Below are positions 52,333 through 60,557 of a DNA stretch of 64,000 nucleotides, one piece after another (within the stretch, counting starts at the first letter, position 1; every line of letters starts with the position of its first letter). The translations under genes were made by a program, and so were the position numbers. Source of the stretch: Henriciella sp. (lineage in GTDB: Bacteria > Pseudomonadota > Alphaproteobacteria > Caulobacterales > Hyphomonadaceae); the NCBI GenBank assembly GCA_021776655.1, contig JAJFFK010000023.1, positions 62,001-126,000 of the forward strand. The letters run 5' to 3'. Below the pieces are notes generated by a model. The model saw only the letters and a list, made by a program, of their open reading frames with translations, made no database searches and was not told the DNA's origin.

Positions 52333-54615
52333 ATGACAGATACATCCGCGATCACCGCCGCCATGCAGGCCATTCAGACCGATGCGGACGCCGCCAGCCA
52401 CGGCATCAATGCCGAGGAATGGGACCGGCTGATTACCCGCCTGACCCGCCATCCCAATCTGGTCGAGCTCGGCATCTATAGCGTGATGTGGAGCGAGCAT
52501 TGCTCGTACAAGTCCTCGCGTCGTCACTTGTCAAAGTTTCCAACCACGGGCGAGCGTGTAATCCAAGGCCCCGGCGAGAATGCTGGCGTCGTCGATATAG
52601 GCGACAACCAAGCGGTGATCTTCAAAATGGAGAGCCACAATCACCCGTCCTATATTGAGCCCTACCAAGGCGCGGCGACGGGTGTTGGCGGCATCTTGCG
52701 CGACGTGTTCACCATGGGCGCGCGGCCCATCGCACTGGTCAACGCGCTGCGTTTTGGTAGCCCGGATCACCCCAAGACACGCAGCCTTGTCGCGGGCGTC
52801 GTGGCGGGCATTGGCGGCTATGGCAACTGTGTCGGCGTGCCGACCGTGGCGGGCGAAACCGAGTTTGATGAGGGTTATAATGGCAATATTCTGGTCAATG
52901 CGATGGCGATTGGCCTCGCCGATCAGGACAGGATTTTCTACGCGCGCGGCGCGACGCCGGGCAATCCGATCTTCTATGTCGGCTCAAAAACTGGCCGCGA
53001 TGGCATTCACGGCGCGACCATGGCCAGCGCTGAGTTCTCCGAAGGCGACGAGGAGAAACGCCCGACCGTTCAGGTCGGCGACCCGTTCACCGAAAAGCTG
53101 CTGATCGAAGCCTGTCTTGAGCTGATGGAAACCGACGCGATCCAGGCGATCCAGGACATGGGCGCGGCGGGTCTGACCTCGTCAAGCGTCGAAATGGCCG
53201 ATAGCGGCGGCGTGAATGGCGAAGGCATTGGCGTGACCATAGACCTCGACAAAGTCCCGCAACGCGAAACCGGAATGACCGCTTACGAAATCATGCTGTC
53301 AGAGAGCCAGGAACGCATGTTGATGGTGCTCAAACCCGGCAAGATCGACGTCGCCAAGGCGGTGTTCGACAAGTACGACCTCGACGCTGAAGTGATCGGC
53401 GAAACCACTGATACCGGCCACCTCACCCTGCTCCAGCATGGCGAGGTGGTTTGCGATATCCCGGTCGCACCGCTGGCTGAGGACGCACCAAATTATGACC
53501 GCCCGTGGATTGAACCGCCCAAGCGCGCACCGCTTGACATGTCGAAATATGATGAGCCTGAAGACTATGCGCAAATCCTGCTCAAGCTGATGTCCTGCCC
53601 GAACATGGCGTCGAAACGCTGGATTTGGGAACAATATGATCGCCACGTCATGGGCGACACGGTCGACAGCTCACAAAGCATGGGTGACGCCGCCATCGTA
53701 CGCATTCACGGCACCCCAAAGGCCATCGCGGTGACCTCTGACTGCAACCCGCATTATGTCGCCGCTGACCCGTATGAGGGCGGCAAACAGGCCGTTGCCG
53801 AGGCCTATCGCAACCTGTCAGCGGTTGGCGCGACGCCAATTGCGATCACTGATAATCTCAATTTCGGTAACCCGGAAAAGCCCGACACGATGGGCTATAT
53901 CGTCAAGGCGATCGAAGGCATGGCCGAGGCCTGCCGCGTCCTCGATTTCCCCGTCGTGTCGGGCAATGTCAGCCTGTATAATGAGACAGACGGCGTCGCC
54001 ATCCCGCCAACCCCGGTCTGCGGCGGCGTCGGCCTGATCGAAGACGTTGCCAAGACCGCGACACTAAAAGGTGCGCAGCCCGGCGACGTCCTGATCCTGA
54101 TCGGCGAAACCAAAGGCCATATCGGCGCAAGCCTTTATGCGCGCGAAATTCTAGGCCTGAAAGGCGAAGCGCTAGGGCCCCCGCCGCCGGTTGATCTTGA
54201 GGTTGAGAAACGCAACGGCGATTTCGTCCGGATGCTGATTGAGCAGGGTCTCGTCAACGCTGTGCATGATGTCAGCGATGGCGGGATAGCTTGTGCAGCG
54301 GCGGAGATGGGAATGTCAGCCGGCTTGGGGTGGATCAGCTATTTTCCAACTGAAGCCTCTCTTCATTTCGGCGAAAATCAATCAAGCTATTTGGTTGCAA
54401 TCGACCATGATAGAATACTGCAAATCGAAGCTATGGTTGGAGAAGCCGGATGCCGTTGGTGCGGTGTCTACGCAGAAATAGGTGGTAAAGAATTCGTCTG
54501 GAAGGACCAACCCAATGTGGTTTCACCGATATTGCGTGAGTTCCGGATCCCCCTCTCGCGCCTCCGCGAAGCGCATGAAGGTTGGTTGCCGCGCTATATG
54601 GGTAAGGTGGACTAG
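52333..54615 (+). CDS. purL: Phosphoribosylformylglycinamidine synthase subunit II, with replaced 3' end
   Basis: A 760-residue ATP-dependent synthase making [59 protein letters not shown] and [18 protein letters not shown] are the family blocks, and the length matches the small PurL type. From about 54310 to 54530 base composition drops (about 45% GC for 54361-54480 against about 58% in an upstream sample) and codon choice shifts, while the reading frame stays intact. The last 90 bases are repeated at 55101-55190 after a GIY-YIG gene. I infer that the last 100 or so codons came from another source together with that element. Confidence 0.93.
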   Translation: MTDTSAITAAMQAIQTDADAASHGINAEEWDRLITRLTRHPNLVELGIYSVMWSEHCSYKSSRRHLSKFPTTGERVIQGPGENAGVVDIGDNQAVIFKMESHNHPSYIEPYQGAATGVGGILRDVFTMGARPIALVNALRFGSPDHPKTRSLVAGVVAGIGGYGNCVGVPTVAGETEFDEGYNGNILVNAMAIGLADQDRIFYARGATPGNPIFYVGSKTGRDGIHGATMASAEFSEGDEEKRPTVQVGDPFTEKLLIEACLELMETDAIQAIQDMGAAGLTSSSVEMADSGGVNGEGIGVTIDLDKVPQRETGMTAYEIMLSESQERMLMVLKPGKIDVAKAVFDKYDLDAEVIGETTDTGHLTLLQHGEVVCDIPVAPLAEDAPNYDRPWIEPPKRAPLDMSKYDEPEDYAQILLKLMSCPNMASKRWIWEQYDRHVMGDTVDSSQSMGDAAIVRIHGTPKAIAVTSDCNPHYVAADPYEGGKQAVAEAYRNLSAVGATPIAITDNLNFGNPEKPDTMGYIVKAIEGMAEACRVLDFPVVSGNVSLYNETDGVAIPPTPVCGGVGLIEDVAKTATLKGAQPGDVLILIGETKGHIGASLYAREILGLKGEALGPPPPVDLEVEKRNGDFVRMLIEQGLVNAVHDVSDGGIACAAAEMGMSAGLGWISYFPTEASLHFGENQSSYLVAIDHDRILQIEAMVGEAGCRWCGVYAEIGGKEFVWKDQPNVVSPILREFRIPLSRLREAHEGWLPRYMGKVD
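54526..54615 (+). repeat. purL 3' end, in-gene copy of a 90-bp direct repeat
   Basis: Encodes the last residues of PurL ([20 protein letters not shown] and the end KVD). It matches 55101-55190 base for base in length, with about 80 of 90 identical. The mismatches fall mainly at third codon positions. Confidence 0.9.
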
Positions 54616-54627
54616 GCCCAAACCCTC

Positions 54628-54733
54628 AATTGTCATCCCGGAAAGCTCGTAGAGCTTATCCGGGACCCAGAGTTACGAATACTACACTCGGCCTCACTGG
54701 GTCCCGGGTCGCTATGCGCCCGGGATGACAATT
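54628..54733. repeat. GTCATCCCGG composite palindrome, copy 2 (left of GIY-YIG)
   Basis: AATTGTCATCCCGG ... ATCCGGGACCCAG ... CTGGGTCCCGGG ... CCGGGATGACAATT: the same two-level inverted repeat as at 44769. It begins 12 bases after the purL stop and ends 55 bases before the nuclease gene. Confidence 0.88.
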
Positions 54734-54788
54734 GTAGGTTATCAATAAATGCATGACAAACCTATTTTGTTCACTTATTGTTCTCAAC

Positions 54789-55088
54789 ATGAAAGAGCAT
54801 AATTACTTCGTCTACATCCTTGCCTCAAAGCGTAATGGAACCCTCTACACCGGGGTTACTAACGACCTCGCACGACGGATATGGGAACATAGAACCGGGT
54901 ACATTAAAGGCTTCACCGACAAGTATAATGTCAAAACACTGGTCTGGTTTGAACACCACATCTCTGTCGAAGCGGCTATAACGCGCGAGAAACGAATAAA
55001 GCGATGGCGTCGGTCGTGGAAACTGGACCTCATCGAGACAGCCAATCGGCAATGGAACGATCTGTATGAGGGGCTAATCGCGGCCTAA
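54789..55088 (+). CDS. GIY-YIG family endonuclease, stand-alone
   Basis: A 99-residue protein consisting only of the GIY-YIG nuclease domain: YFVYILASKRNGTLYTGVTN (the GIY equivalent is VYI and the YIG equivalent YTG), catalytic Arg in DLARRIWEHRTG, then VWFEHHISVEAAITREKRIK with the catalytic Glu in the EAAI-REK helix, and KRWRRSWKLDLIE. This is the YhbQ/UPF0213-like small type without a DNA-binding extension. ATG 54789 fits the family length; an ATG at 54753 would add 12 residues. It is AT-richer than its surroundings. It is flanked on both sides by GTCATCCCGG palindromes and, on the right, by a displaced purL end, so it is probably the enzyme that moves the element. Confidence 0.88.
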   Translation: MKEHNYFVYILASKRNGTLYTGVTNDLARRIWEHRTGYIKGFTDKYNVKTLVWFEHHISVEAAITREKRIKRWRRSWKLDLIETANRQWNDLYEGLIAA

Positions 55089-55100
55089 CTGACAACCTAA

Positions 55101-55190
55101 CCGATGATGCGTGAGTTCCGAATTCCCCTCTCCCGCCTTCGCGAAGCGCATGAAGGCTGGTTGCCGCGCTATATGGGCAAGGTGGAGTAG
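55101..55190 (+). pseudogene. Displaced remnant of the original purL 3' end
   Basis: Reading frame [20 protein letters not shown] continues to RYMGKVE and a TAG stop, matching the PurL C-terminus except for the first and last residues. Ten or so base differences from 54526-54615, mostly silent, show it is a diverged coding copy rather than a fresh duplication. Immediately before CCGATG the frame is closed by TAA and homology stops, marking a junction. There is no start region, so it is not expressed as a gene. Confidence 0.9.
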
Positions 55191-55195
55191 CCATT

Positions 55196-55226
55196 CTGGG
55201 TCCCGGCGTTTCAACCGGGATGACAG
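55196..55226. repeat. Half unit of the GTCATCCCGG palindrome
   Basis: CTGGGTCCCGGCG followed by AACCGGGATGACAG: the right half only of the composite palindrome, starting six bases after the purL remnant. Confidence 0.8.
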
Positions 55227-55252
55227 TCTGACGTTTTGACCTCCACCTCAAC

Positions 55253-55360
55253 TTGTCATCCCGGAATTTTCGCAGAAAATATCCGGGACCCAGAATTTCA
55301 AAGATCACACCCGAACTGACTGGGTCCCGGATAGTCGCTACGCGCCTTCCGGGATGACAG
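55253..55360. repeat. GTCATCCCGG composite palindrome, copy 3 (right of GIY-YIG)
   Basis: TTGTCATCCCGGAA ... ATATCCGGGACCCAG ... CTGGGTCCCGGAT ... TTCCGGGATGACAG, a full two-level unit. It ends 18 bases before the end of the convergent M28 peptidase gene. Confidence 0.87.
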
Positions 55361-55378
55361 GAGCTTCTCCGATAACCC

Positions 55379-56326
55379 CTACCTCGCCGCCGCGATCTCA
55401 GCCAGCCGCGAGTCTGCTGCCGCTGCCATCATCACGGCGGTCTCAATCGATTTCAGAAACCAGTCCTGATCGACTTTCGCAAAGTCATCGCTGGGCTTGT
55501 GGTAATCGGGATGGTCTTCAACCCCGAGATAGAGGTGCGCAATGCCCGCTTTGAAGAAGGCGGCCTGATCCGACATCAGGGTCCAGTCTTCCAGTCCCTC
55601 GTCGGCGACATCAAAGCCCATTTTCACAGTCACCGGCGCCGCCACGGCCACCGCCTCAACCATCGGGATCAGACCCGGATTATGCGCCGTGCCAGAGGCC
55701 CAGAGACTGCCATTATCGCCGCGTGAAATCATATCCAGATTGAGATTGAAGGTCAGCGCCGACACATCAACCGGCGGATGGGCAACGAAATAGGTCGATC
55801 CCAGAAGGCCAAATTCCTCGCCGTCAAAAGCAACAAACAGAACGTCATTGTCCGGCGTATTTGCGGCAAAATACTCGGCGATGGCGAGCATCCCCACGAC
55901 CCCGGACGCATTGTCATCGGCGCCATTGTAGATCTCGCCGTCAACGACGCCGAGATGGTCATAATGCGCCGTCACCACCAAAGTCAGGCCGCTATCGCGG
56001 CGACCTCTGATCATGCCGATCAGGTTGGCGGCGGACACCGTATCGCCGTCCTTGCCGGATGAGGCGATAAAGTTCTGGGCATAGTCATCCGCAAAGGATT
56101 GCAGTCCAATCGCCGCCATTCGCGCCGCGATCAAGCTGCGCGCCTGTTGATTGCCAGCCGTGCCAACCCGGCGTCCCTGCAAGTCATCGCGGCTCAATGC
56201 TTCGGCCATGTCCAGCGCGGCCTGCGCTTCAAACTTGGCGGTTGCGACACCCGGATCGATGGCACATGCCGTCAGACCCAGTGCGATTATTGCAGCGCTT
56301 ATCGGGCGTGTTTTCAGCTGGCGCAT
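55379..56326 (-). CDS. M28 family zinc aminopeptidase, lipoprotein
   Basis: A 315-residue periplasmic peptidase: lipoprotein signal IIALGLTAC, an N-terminal helical part, then the M28 core. Zinc ligands and catalytic Glu appear in order: TAHYDHLG (His), GADDNASG (Asp), FDGEEFGLLGS (catalytic Glu and Glu ligand), LNLDMISRG (Asp) and DHPDYHKPSDD (His). It releases N-terminal amino acids from peptides. ATG 56326 with GTGGAG upstream is used. Confidence 0.92.
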   Translation of the reverse strand: MRQLKTRPISAAIIALGLTACAIDPGVATAKFEAQAALDMAEALSRDDLQGRRVGTAGNQQARSLIAARMAAIGLQSFADDYAQNFIASSGKDGDTVSAANLIGMIRGRRDSGLTLVVTAHYDHLGVVDGEIYNGADDNASGVVGMLAIAEYFAANTPDNDVLFVAFDGEEFGLLGSTYFVAHPPVDVSALTFNLNLDMISRGDNGSLWASGTAHNPGLIPMVEAVAVAAPVTVKMGFDVADEGLEDWTLMSDQAAFFKAGIAHLYLGVEDHPDYHKPSDDFAKVDQDWFLKSIETAVMMAAAADSRLAEIAAAR

Positions 56327-56344
56327 GCTTAGCTCCACTTCCGG

Positions 56345-57421
56345 TCAGATCGCAATTTCCGGCATGATATGAGCTTCACTCATATAGTCCAGCGAACGCA
56401 TTTCGTGCAGGCGGCTGGCGGTGCGCTGAAACTCGAAACTGCCAGTCCCATCCGTGTACAGCATCTCAGGTTCAGCCGCCGCGCTCGCCACCAGTTTCAC
56501 TTTGGCTTCGTACAGCGCATCGATCAGCGCGACAAACCGCGCCGCCTCATTGCGATAATCGGCCGTCAGGACCGGGATATCATCCAGCAGGACGGTATGA
56601 AATGTCGCCGCAATGGTGAGATAATCACGCGCGCCGAGCGGGCGTTCGCACAATTGCTCAAACGTGAATCGGGCGACCCCAGCCGCCTGACGCTCAACCG
56701 GGATTTTTCGCCCCTTCACCGTCAGCTCACAGCGCTGTGGCTGCGCGTCCAGCGTTAACCTTGAGAATGCCCGGTCCAGCGCGGTTTCGCCCGCTTCGAG
56801 ATACCAGACCGGGGCCTCGGTTAACCGTTCCAAACGGTAGTCACGGCTTGCCGCCAGCTCAAACACTTCACAGCGCTGTTTGAGCAGATCAATGAACGGC
56901 GTGAACAGGTCGCGATTGATGCCATGCTTGTAGAGCTCGTCCGGGTGGCGGTTGGAGGTCGCGATCACAGTGACGCCGCGCTTGAACATATGCTCAAACA
57001 GGCGCGACAGGATCATCGCATCGGCAATTTGCGTGACCTGAAACTCGTCAAAGCAGAGCAGTTTCGCCTCAGCAGCAAATTGCTTGGCGACCGGCGGGAT
57101 CGGGTCGCTGACATCCTTGCGGGCACGCGCCTGCGCCAGCCGGTCATGTACCCGGCCCATGAATTCGTGGAAGTGGACACGTTTGGATTTAACCGGGGAA
57201 TGGGCTTGAAACATGTCCATCAACATTGACTTGCCACGCCCAACCCCGCCCCAAAGATAGAGCCCGCGAACCGGCTTTTTTTTGCGAAACAGACCGCGCC
57301 GGCCTGTCTTCAAACGCGCCAGAACCTGGTCCAATTGCGCCGCAGCGTCGCTTTGGGCCGCGTCTGCACTCAGCGCGCCACTGCTTATCCGCGCCGCCAG
57401 AAGATCAGACACAGCGCCCAA
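56345..57421 (-). CDS. zapE: Cell division protein ZapE (AFG1-like ATPase)
   Basis: A 358-residue cytoplasmic P-loop ATPase that associates with the Z-ring. Walker A GGVGRGKSMLMDMF, Walker B LLCFDEFQVTQIADAMIL, sensor FKRGVTVIATSNRHPDELY and the arginine-finger region are all present. The start is either TTG 57421, two bases after the rhomboid stop, or GTG 57412. The close spacing couples it to the rhomboid gene. Confidence 0.9.
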   Translation of the reverse strand: MGAVSDLLAARISSGALSADAAQSDAAAQLDQVLARLKTGRRGLFRKKKPVRGLYLWGGVGRGKSMLMDMFQAHSPVKSKRVHFHEFMGRVHDRLAQARARKDVSDPIPPVAKQFAAEAKLLCFDEFQVTQIADAMILSRLFEHMFKRGVTVIATSNRHPDELYKHGINRDLFTPFIDLLKQRCEVFELAASRDYRLERLTEAPVWYLEAGETALDRAFSRLTLDAQPQRCELTVKGRKIPVERQAAGVARFTFEQLCERPLGARDYLTIAATFHTVLLDDIPVLTADYRNEAARFVALIDALYEAKVKLVASAAAEPEMLYTDGTGSFEFQRTASRLHEMRSLDYMSEAHIMPEIAI

Positions 57422-57423
57422 AT

Positions 57424-58041
57424 TCAGCCGCCCCCGAGAACAGCGGACATCTGCTTGGAAAAGATCGACAGCGCGCGCGGCTCAACCGCAATGGTGACCA
57501 AAATCCCAACCAGTGCGCCGCCAAGATGCGCCTCGTGGCCGATCACTTTGTTCTCGCGCTGCGCCAGGATTGCACTGGCGACAATGAAGATGATTGCAAA
57601 CACAATCGCCGGCATCGGGATGAAAAAGAAGCCCAGCATCGAGAGCGGCAGAAACAGGCAATAGCTCAGGATAATCCCGGAGGTCGCGCCTGACGCGCCG
57701 AGCGCGCGATAGTCTGGCTTGTTCTTGTTTTCCAGTAGCGACCAGAGACTACCGCCCAGCAAGGCGGCAAAATAGATGATCAGGAACTTCACCGTGCCAA
57801 GATTATATTCAAGGAAACGGCCAAACCCCCACAACACATACATGTTGATGAACAGGTGCAACATGCCACCATGCAGGAAACCGCTGGTCAGCAGGCGATG
57901 ATATTCGCGCCGATGCAGGATCGGCCCGACATGAAACAGGTTCTTGTTCATGAAAGCAGAATTGGTGAAAGCAAACAGGCTGGCAGCGACATTCGCGGCG
58001 ATTAACACAGCGGTCGCCGGAAAGGCAGAGATCTGATCCAT
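57424..58041 (-). CDS. Rhomboid family intramembrane serine protease
   Basis: A 205-residue polytopic membrane protein. HRREYHRLLTSGFLHGGMLH and LFINMYVLWGFGRFLE form the first signature, GASGATSGIIL holds the catalytic Ser (GxSG), and EAHLGGALVGI the catalytic His. Six hydrophobic segments are visible. It cleaves other membrane proteins within their transmembrane helices. It is followed by zapE two bases later. Confidence 0.92.
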   Translation of the reverse strand: MDQISAFPATAVLIAANVAASLFAFTNSAFMNKNLFHVGPILHRREYHRLLTSGFLHGGMLHLFINMYVLWGFGRFLEYNLGTVKFLIIYFAALLGGSLWSLLENKNKPDYRALGASGATSGIILSYCLFLPLSMLGFFFIPMPAIVFAIIFIVASAILAQRENKVIGHEAHLGGALVGILVTIAVEPRALSIFSKQMSAVLGGG

Positions 58042-58153
58042 CCCACCCGCCTAGCGCATCATTTCGTCAGATGCACCCGGTTTTTGCTGTTTTATACAAC
58101 TCCAGCAAAGGGAAATGCTTTGATATTTTTGACGACTCAGATAAGCAGTACAT

Positions 58154-59149
58154 ATGAAGAACATTTACCAAATGCCACTACCGCTTGGAGACCGCCCTAC
58201 ATCTCTTGAACTCTGTGCTGGCGCTGGGGGGCAGGCACTAGGTTTAGAGATGGCAGGCTTCGGGCACGAAGCGTTAGTTGAGATCGACGTGCGCGCTTGT
58301 GAAACGCTTCGATACAACAGGCCCGAATGGAATATATTCGAGCAGGATTTGAATCAGTTTGATCCAACACCATACAAGGGAATTGACCTTGTCGCGGGCG
58401 GGTTGCCTTGTCCGCCATTTTCGTCAGCAGGCAAACAGCTCGGAGAACTTGACGAGAGAAATCTGTTCCCGAGAGCACTGGAAATTATTGAATCGATCCG
58501 ACCTAAAGCAGTCATGATAGAGAATGTGCGTGGATTTCTGGGCGCTGTTTTTTCAGATTATAGACAGCACTTAAAGGATCAACTCAAAAAACTAGGCTAT
58601 GTAACGGAATGGCGTTTGCTCAATGCATCAGACTATGGCGTACCGCAATTGCGGCCAAGAGTGGTCATCATTGCCTTGCGCGCCGACCATTCGGAGCGAT
58701 TCAACTGGCCTGAGCCTTTGCCAAATACCCCGCCAACGGTTGGGAATGTTGTTGGAGACCTCATGGGAGAAAATGGCTGGTCCGGCACGAAGGGTTGGAT
58801 CGAGCAGGCCGATGAGATAGCACCGACCATTGTTGGCGGATCAAAGAAACATGGAGGCCCTGATTTAGGCCCTACAAGGGCGCGCGCAGCGTGGGCTTGT
58901 TTAGGTGTGAACGGCAAGTCTATCGCAGACATGCCTCCAGAGCATGATTTTGTTGGGATGCCGAGACTAACGGTGCCTATGGTGGCCCGCTTGCAGGGCT
59001 TTCCTGATGATTGGCATTTCGTTGGTAAGAAAACCAGTGCCTACAAACAAGTCGGCAATGCTTTCCCCCCGCCCGTAGCAGCAACCGTAGCCAAACAGAT
59101 ACATGCTGCCCTACTCGGCCAACAAGTCAGCGTTCTTCAAAGAGCTTGA
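58154..59149 (+). CDS. Type II DNA (cytosine-5) methyltransferase
   Basis: A 331-residue m5C methyltransferase with all key motifs: SLELCAGAGGQALGLEMAGF (I, SAM binding), VAGGLPCPPFSSAGKQL (IV, catalytic Cys), IENVRGFLGAVF (VI), VPQLRPRVVIIAL (VIII), and QVGNAFPPPVAATVA (X). It is AT-richer than its neighbours, which suggests recent transfer. It protects DNA from the nuclease encoded one base downstream. The target sequence cannot be read from the protein. About 110 bases upstream separate it from the divergent rhomboid gene; no controller protein gene is visible. Confidence 0.93.
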   Translation: MKNIYQMPLPLGDRPTSLELCAGAGGQALGLEMAGFGHEALVEIDVRACETLRYNRPEWNIFEQDLNQFDPTPYKGIDLVAGGLPCPPFSSAGKQLGELDERNLFPRALEIIESIRPKAVMIENVRGFLGAVFSDYRQHLKDQLKKLGYVTEWRLLNASDYGVPQLRPRVVIIALRADHSERFNWPEPLPNTPPTVGNVVGDLMGENGWSGTKGWIEQADEIAPTIVGGSKKHGGPDLGPTRARAAWACLGVNGKSIADMPPEHDFVGMPRLTVPMVARLQGFPDDWHFVGKKTSAYKQVGNAFPPPVAATVAKQIHAALLGQQVSVLQRA

Positions 59150-59150
59150 G

Positions 59151-59699
59151 ATGGGAGCGCGCGACAAATTACGTGAATTTTTCTTAGCCAACATCGGAAA
59201 GATTCTGAACTCTGGCGATTTACGCGCTGTTGCCAACATATCGGAATGGGCAAGGCGCGTCAGGGAGCTGCGGAACGACGAAGGATTCGACATCCTCACT
59301 CACAATGATCGCGCTGATTTGATGCCGGGAGAATACGTACTAATTTCGGCCAAGCCTAAACCCGTCATCTCTAGTACGATTTCAAAGGAATTAAGGGCGT
59401 ATATTCTCGATCGGAACGGTTTCACCTGCCAGAGTTGTGGCGCTGAAGCCGGTAAACCAAACCCAGATGATGCAGAGCGAAATACACGGCTGCACATCAG
59501 CCATATTGTGGACAAGTCGAAGGGTGGTTCCGACGATCGCTCAAATCTACGCGCGCTATGCTCCTTTTGTAATGAAGGCGCACAAAACTTGACACTCGAT
59601 ACACCGACTTGGGTCACTTTAGTATCTCAGTTACGGCGCGCTAAACTCGATGACCAAAAACAGGCGCTCGCATGGCTCAAGCGTAAATTTGGCAACTAG
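59151..59699 (+). CDS. HNH endonuclease, probable type II restriction enzyme
   Basis: A 182-residue protein with an N-terminal helical part (about 1-95) and an HNH/treble-clef domain: RNGFTCQSCGAEAGKP (CxxC), RLHISHIVDKSKGGSDDRSN (catalytic His and Asn) and LRALCSFCNEGAQNL (second CxxC). ATG 59151 lies one base after the methyltransferase stop (TGAGATG) and has AAAGAG upstream; the frame is open 48 bases further into the methyltransferase gene. Its position next to a complete m5C methyltransferase makes a restriction role very likely. Confidence 0.85.
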   Translation: MGARDKLREFFLANIGKILNSGDLRAVANISEWARRVRELRNDEGFDILTHNDRADLMPGEYVLISAKPKPVISSTISKELRAYILDRNGFTCQSCGAEAGKPNPDDAERNTRLHISHIVDKSKGGSDDRSNLRALCSFCNEGAQNLTLDTPTWVTLVSQLRRAKLDDQKQALAWLKRKFGN

Positions 59700-59714
59700 C
59701 ATTCTCAAAACCTT

Positions 59715-60557
59715 CTAAACCAACCCGTCATACAGATCAGTGCGGCGGTCGCGGAAGAAGCCCCAGGCGGCGCGGTCGCGGTCGATCGCATCCAGGTCAA
59801 AGCGCGCGCTGATGACACCTTCGCTGGTGCGATCCATAGCGGCGACAAGTTCGCCTGTTTCGTCCGCGATAAAGCTGCTGCCATAGAAGGGCTGTCCGTC
59901 CTCATTGCCGACCCGGTTGGCCGCGAGCACCGGAATGACATTGCAGGCGGCGTGGCCCTGCATCGCGCGGCGCCAGCGCGCGGCGGTGTCCAGCGACGGG
60001 TCCTGTGGTTCAGCGCCAATCGCGGTCGGATAGAGCAGGACATCTGCGCCTTGCAGCGCCATCGCGCGCGCCGCCTCCGGGAACCATTGGTCCCAGCAGA
60101 TACCGACCCCGATCTTGCCATGGCGTGTGTCCCAAACCCGAAAGCCGGTATCGCCCGGGCGAAAGTAGAACTTCTCCTGGTAGCCCGGCCCATCGGGAAT
60201 GTGGCTCTTGCGATAAACCCCCATCAGCGTGCCATCGGCGTCAATCATCACCACACTATTGTAATAGTTTGGGCCATCGCGCTCAAAGATCGACACTGGC
60301 AGTACGACGCCGAGTTCGGCGGCGAGCGGCACCAAAGCGGTCACCGCCGGATGCGTCGTCCAGGCATAGGCGCTGGCGAAATGGGTCTCGTCCTGGGTCT
60401 TGCAGAAATACGGCCCGCAGAACAATTCCGGCGCCAGGATCACGTCAGCGCCTTGCCCGGCAGCCTCTCGGACCAGCTCGCTCACGCGGGCAATATTGGC
60501 CCGCATATCAGCCCCGAAAGACGCCTGCAGCGCCGCCAGTTGAAGAGATCGCATCAT
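59715..60557 (-). CDS. aguB: N-carbamoylputrescine amidase
   Basis: A 280-residue nitrilase-superfamily amidohydrolase converting N-carbamoylputrescine to putrescine, CO2 and ammonia. The Glu-Lys-Cys triad is in VILAPELFCGPYF (Glu), VYRKSHIPDGPGY (Lys) and KIGVGICWDQWFPEAARAMA (Cys). The F-C-P-Y-F and FRPGDTGFRVWDT segments match the AguB group. Start ATG 60557 overlaps the aguA stop by 4 bases, so aguA and aguB are translated together as the agmatine pathway. Confidence 0.92.
   Translation of the reverse strand: MMRSLQLAALQASFGADMRANIARVSELVREAAGQGADVILAPELFCGPYFCKTQDETHFASAYAWTTHPAVTALVPLAAELGVVLPVSIFERDGPNYYNSVVMIDADGTLMGVYRKSHIPDGPGYQEKFYFRPGDTGFRVWDTRHGKIGVGICWDQWFPEAARAMALQGADVLLYPTAIGAEPQDPSLDTAARWRRAMQGHAACNVIPVLAANRVGNEDGQPFYGSSFIADETGELVAAMDRTSEGVISARFDLDAIDRDRAAWGFFRDRRTDLYDGLV

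Noticed and set aside
54361-54480. Frameshift or assembly error in the purL 3' region
   Set aside because: The reading frame is intact with a plausible PurL C-terminal domain; only composition changes, which fits replacement better than error.
54628-54733. Ordinary Rho-independent terminator of purL
   Set aside because: It is over 100 bases, two-level, lacks a T tract, and recurs at other places including around the nuclease and in the tad region.
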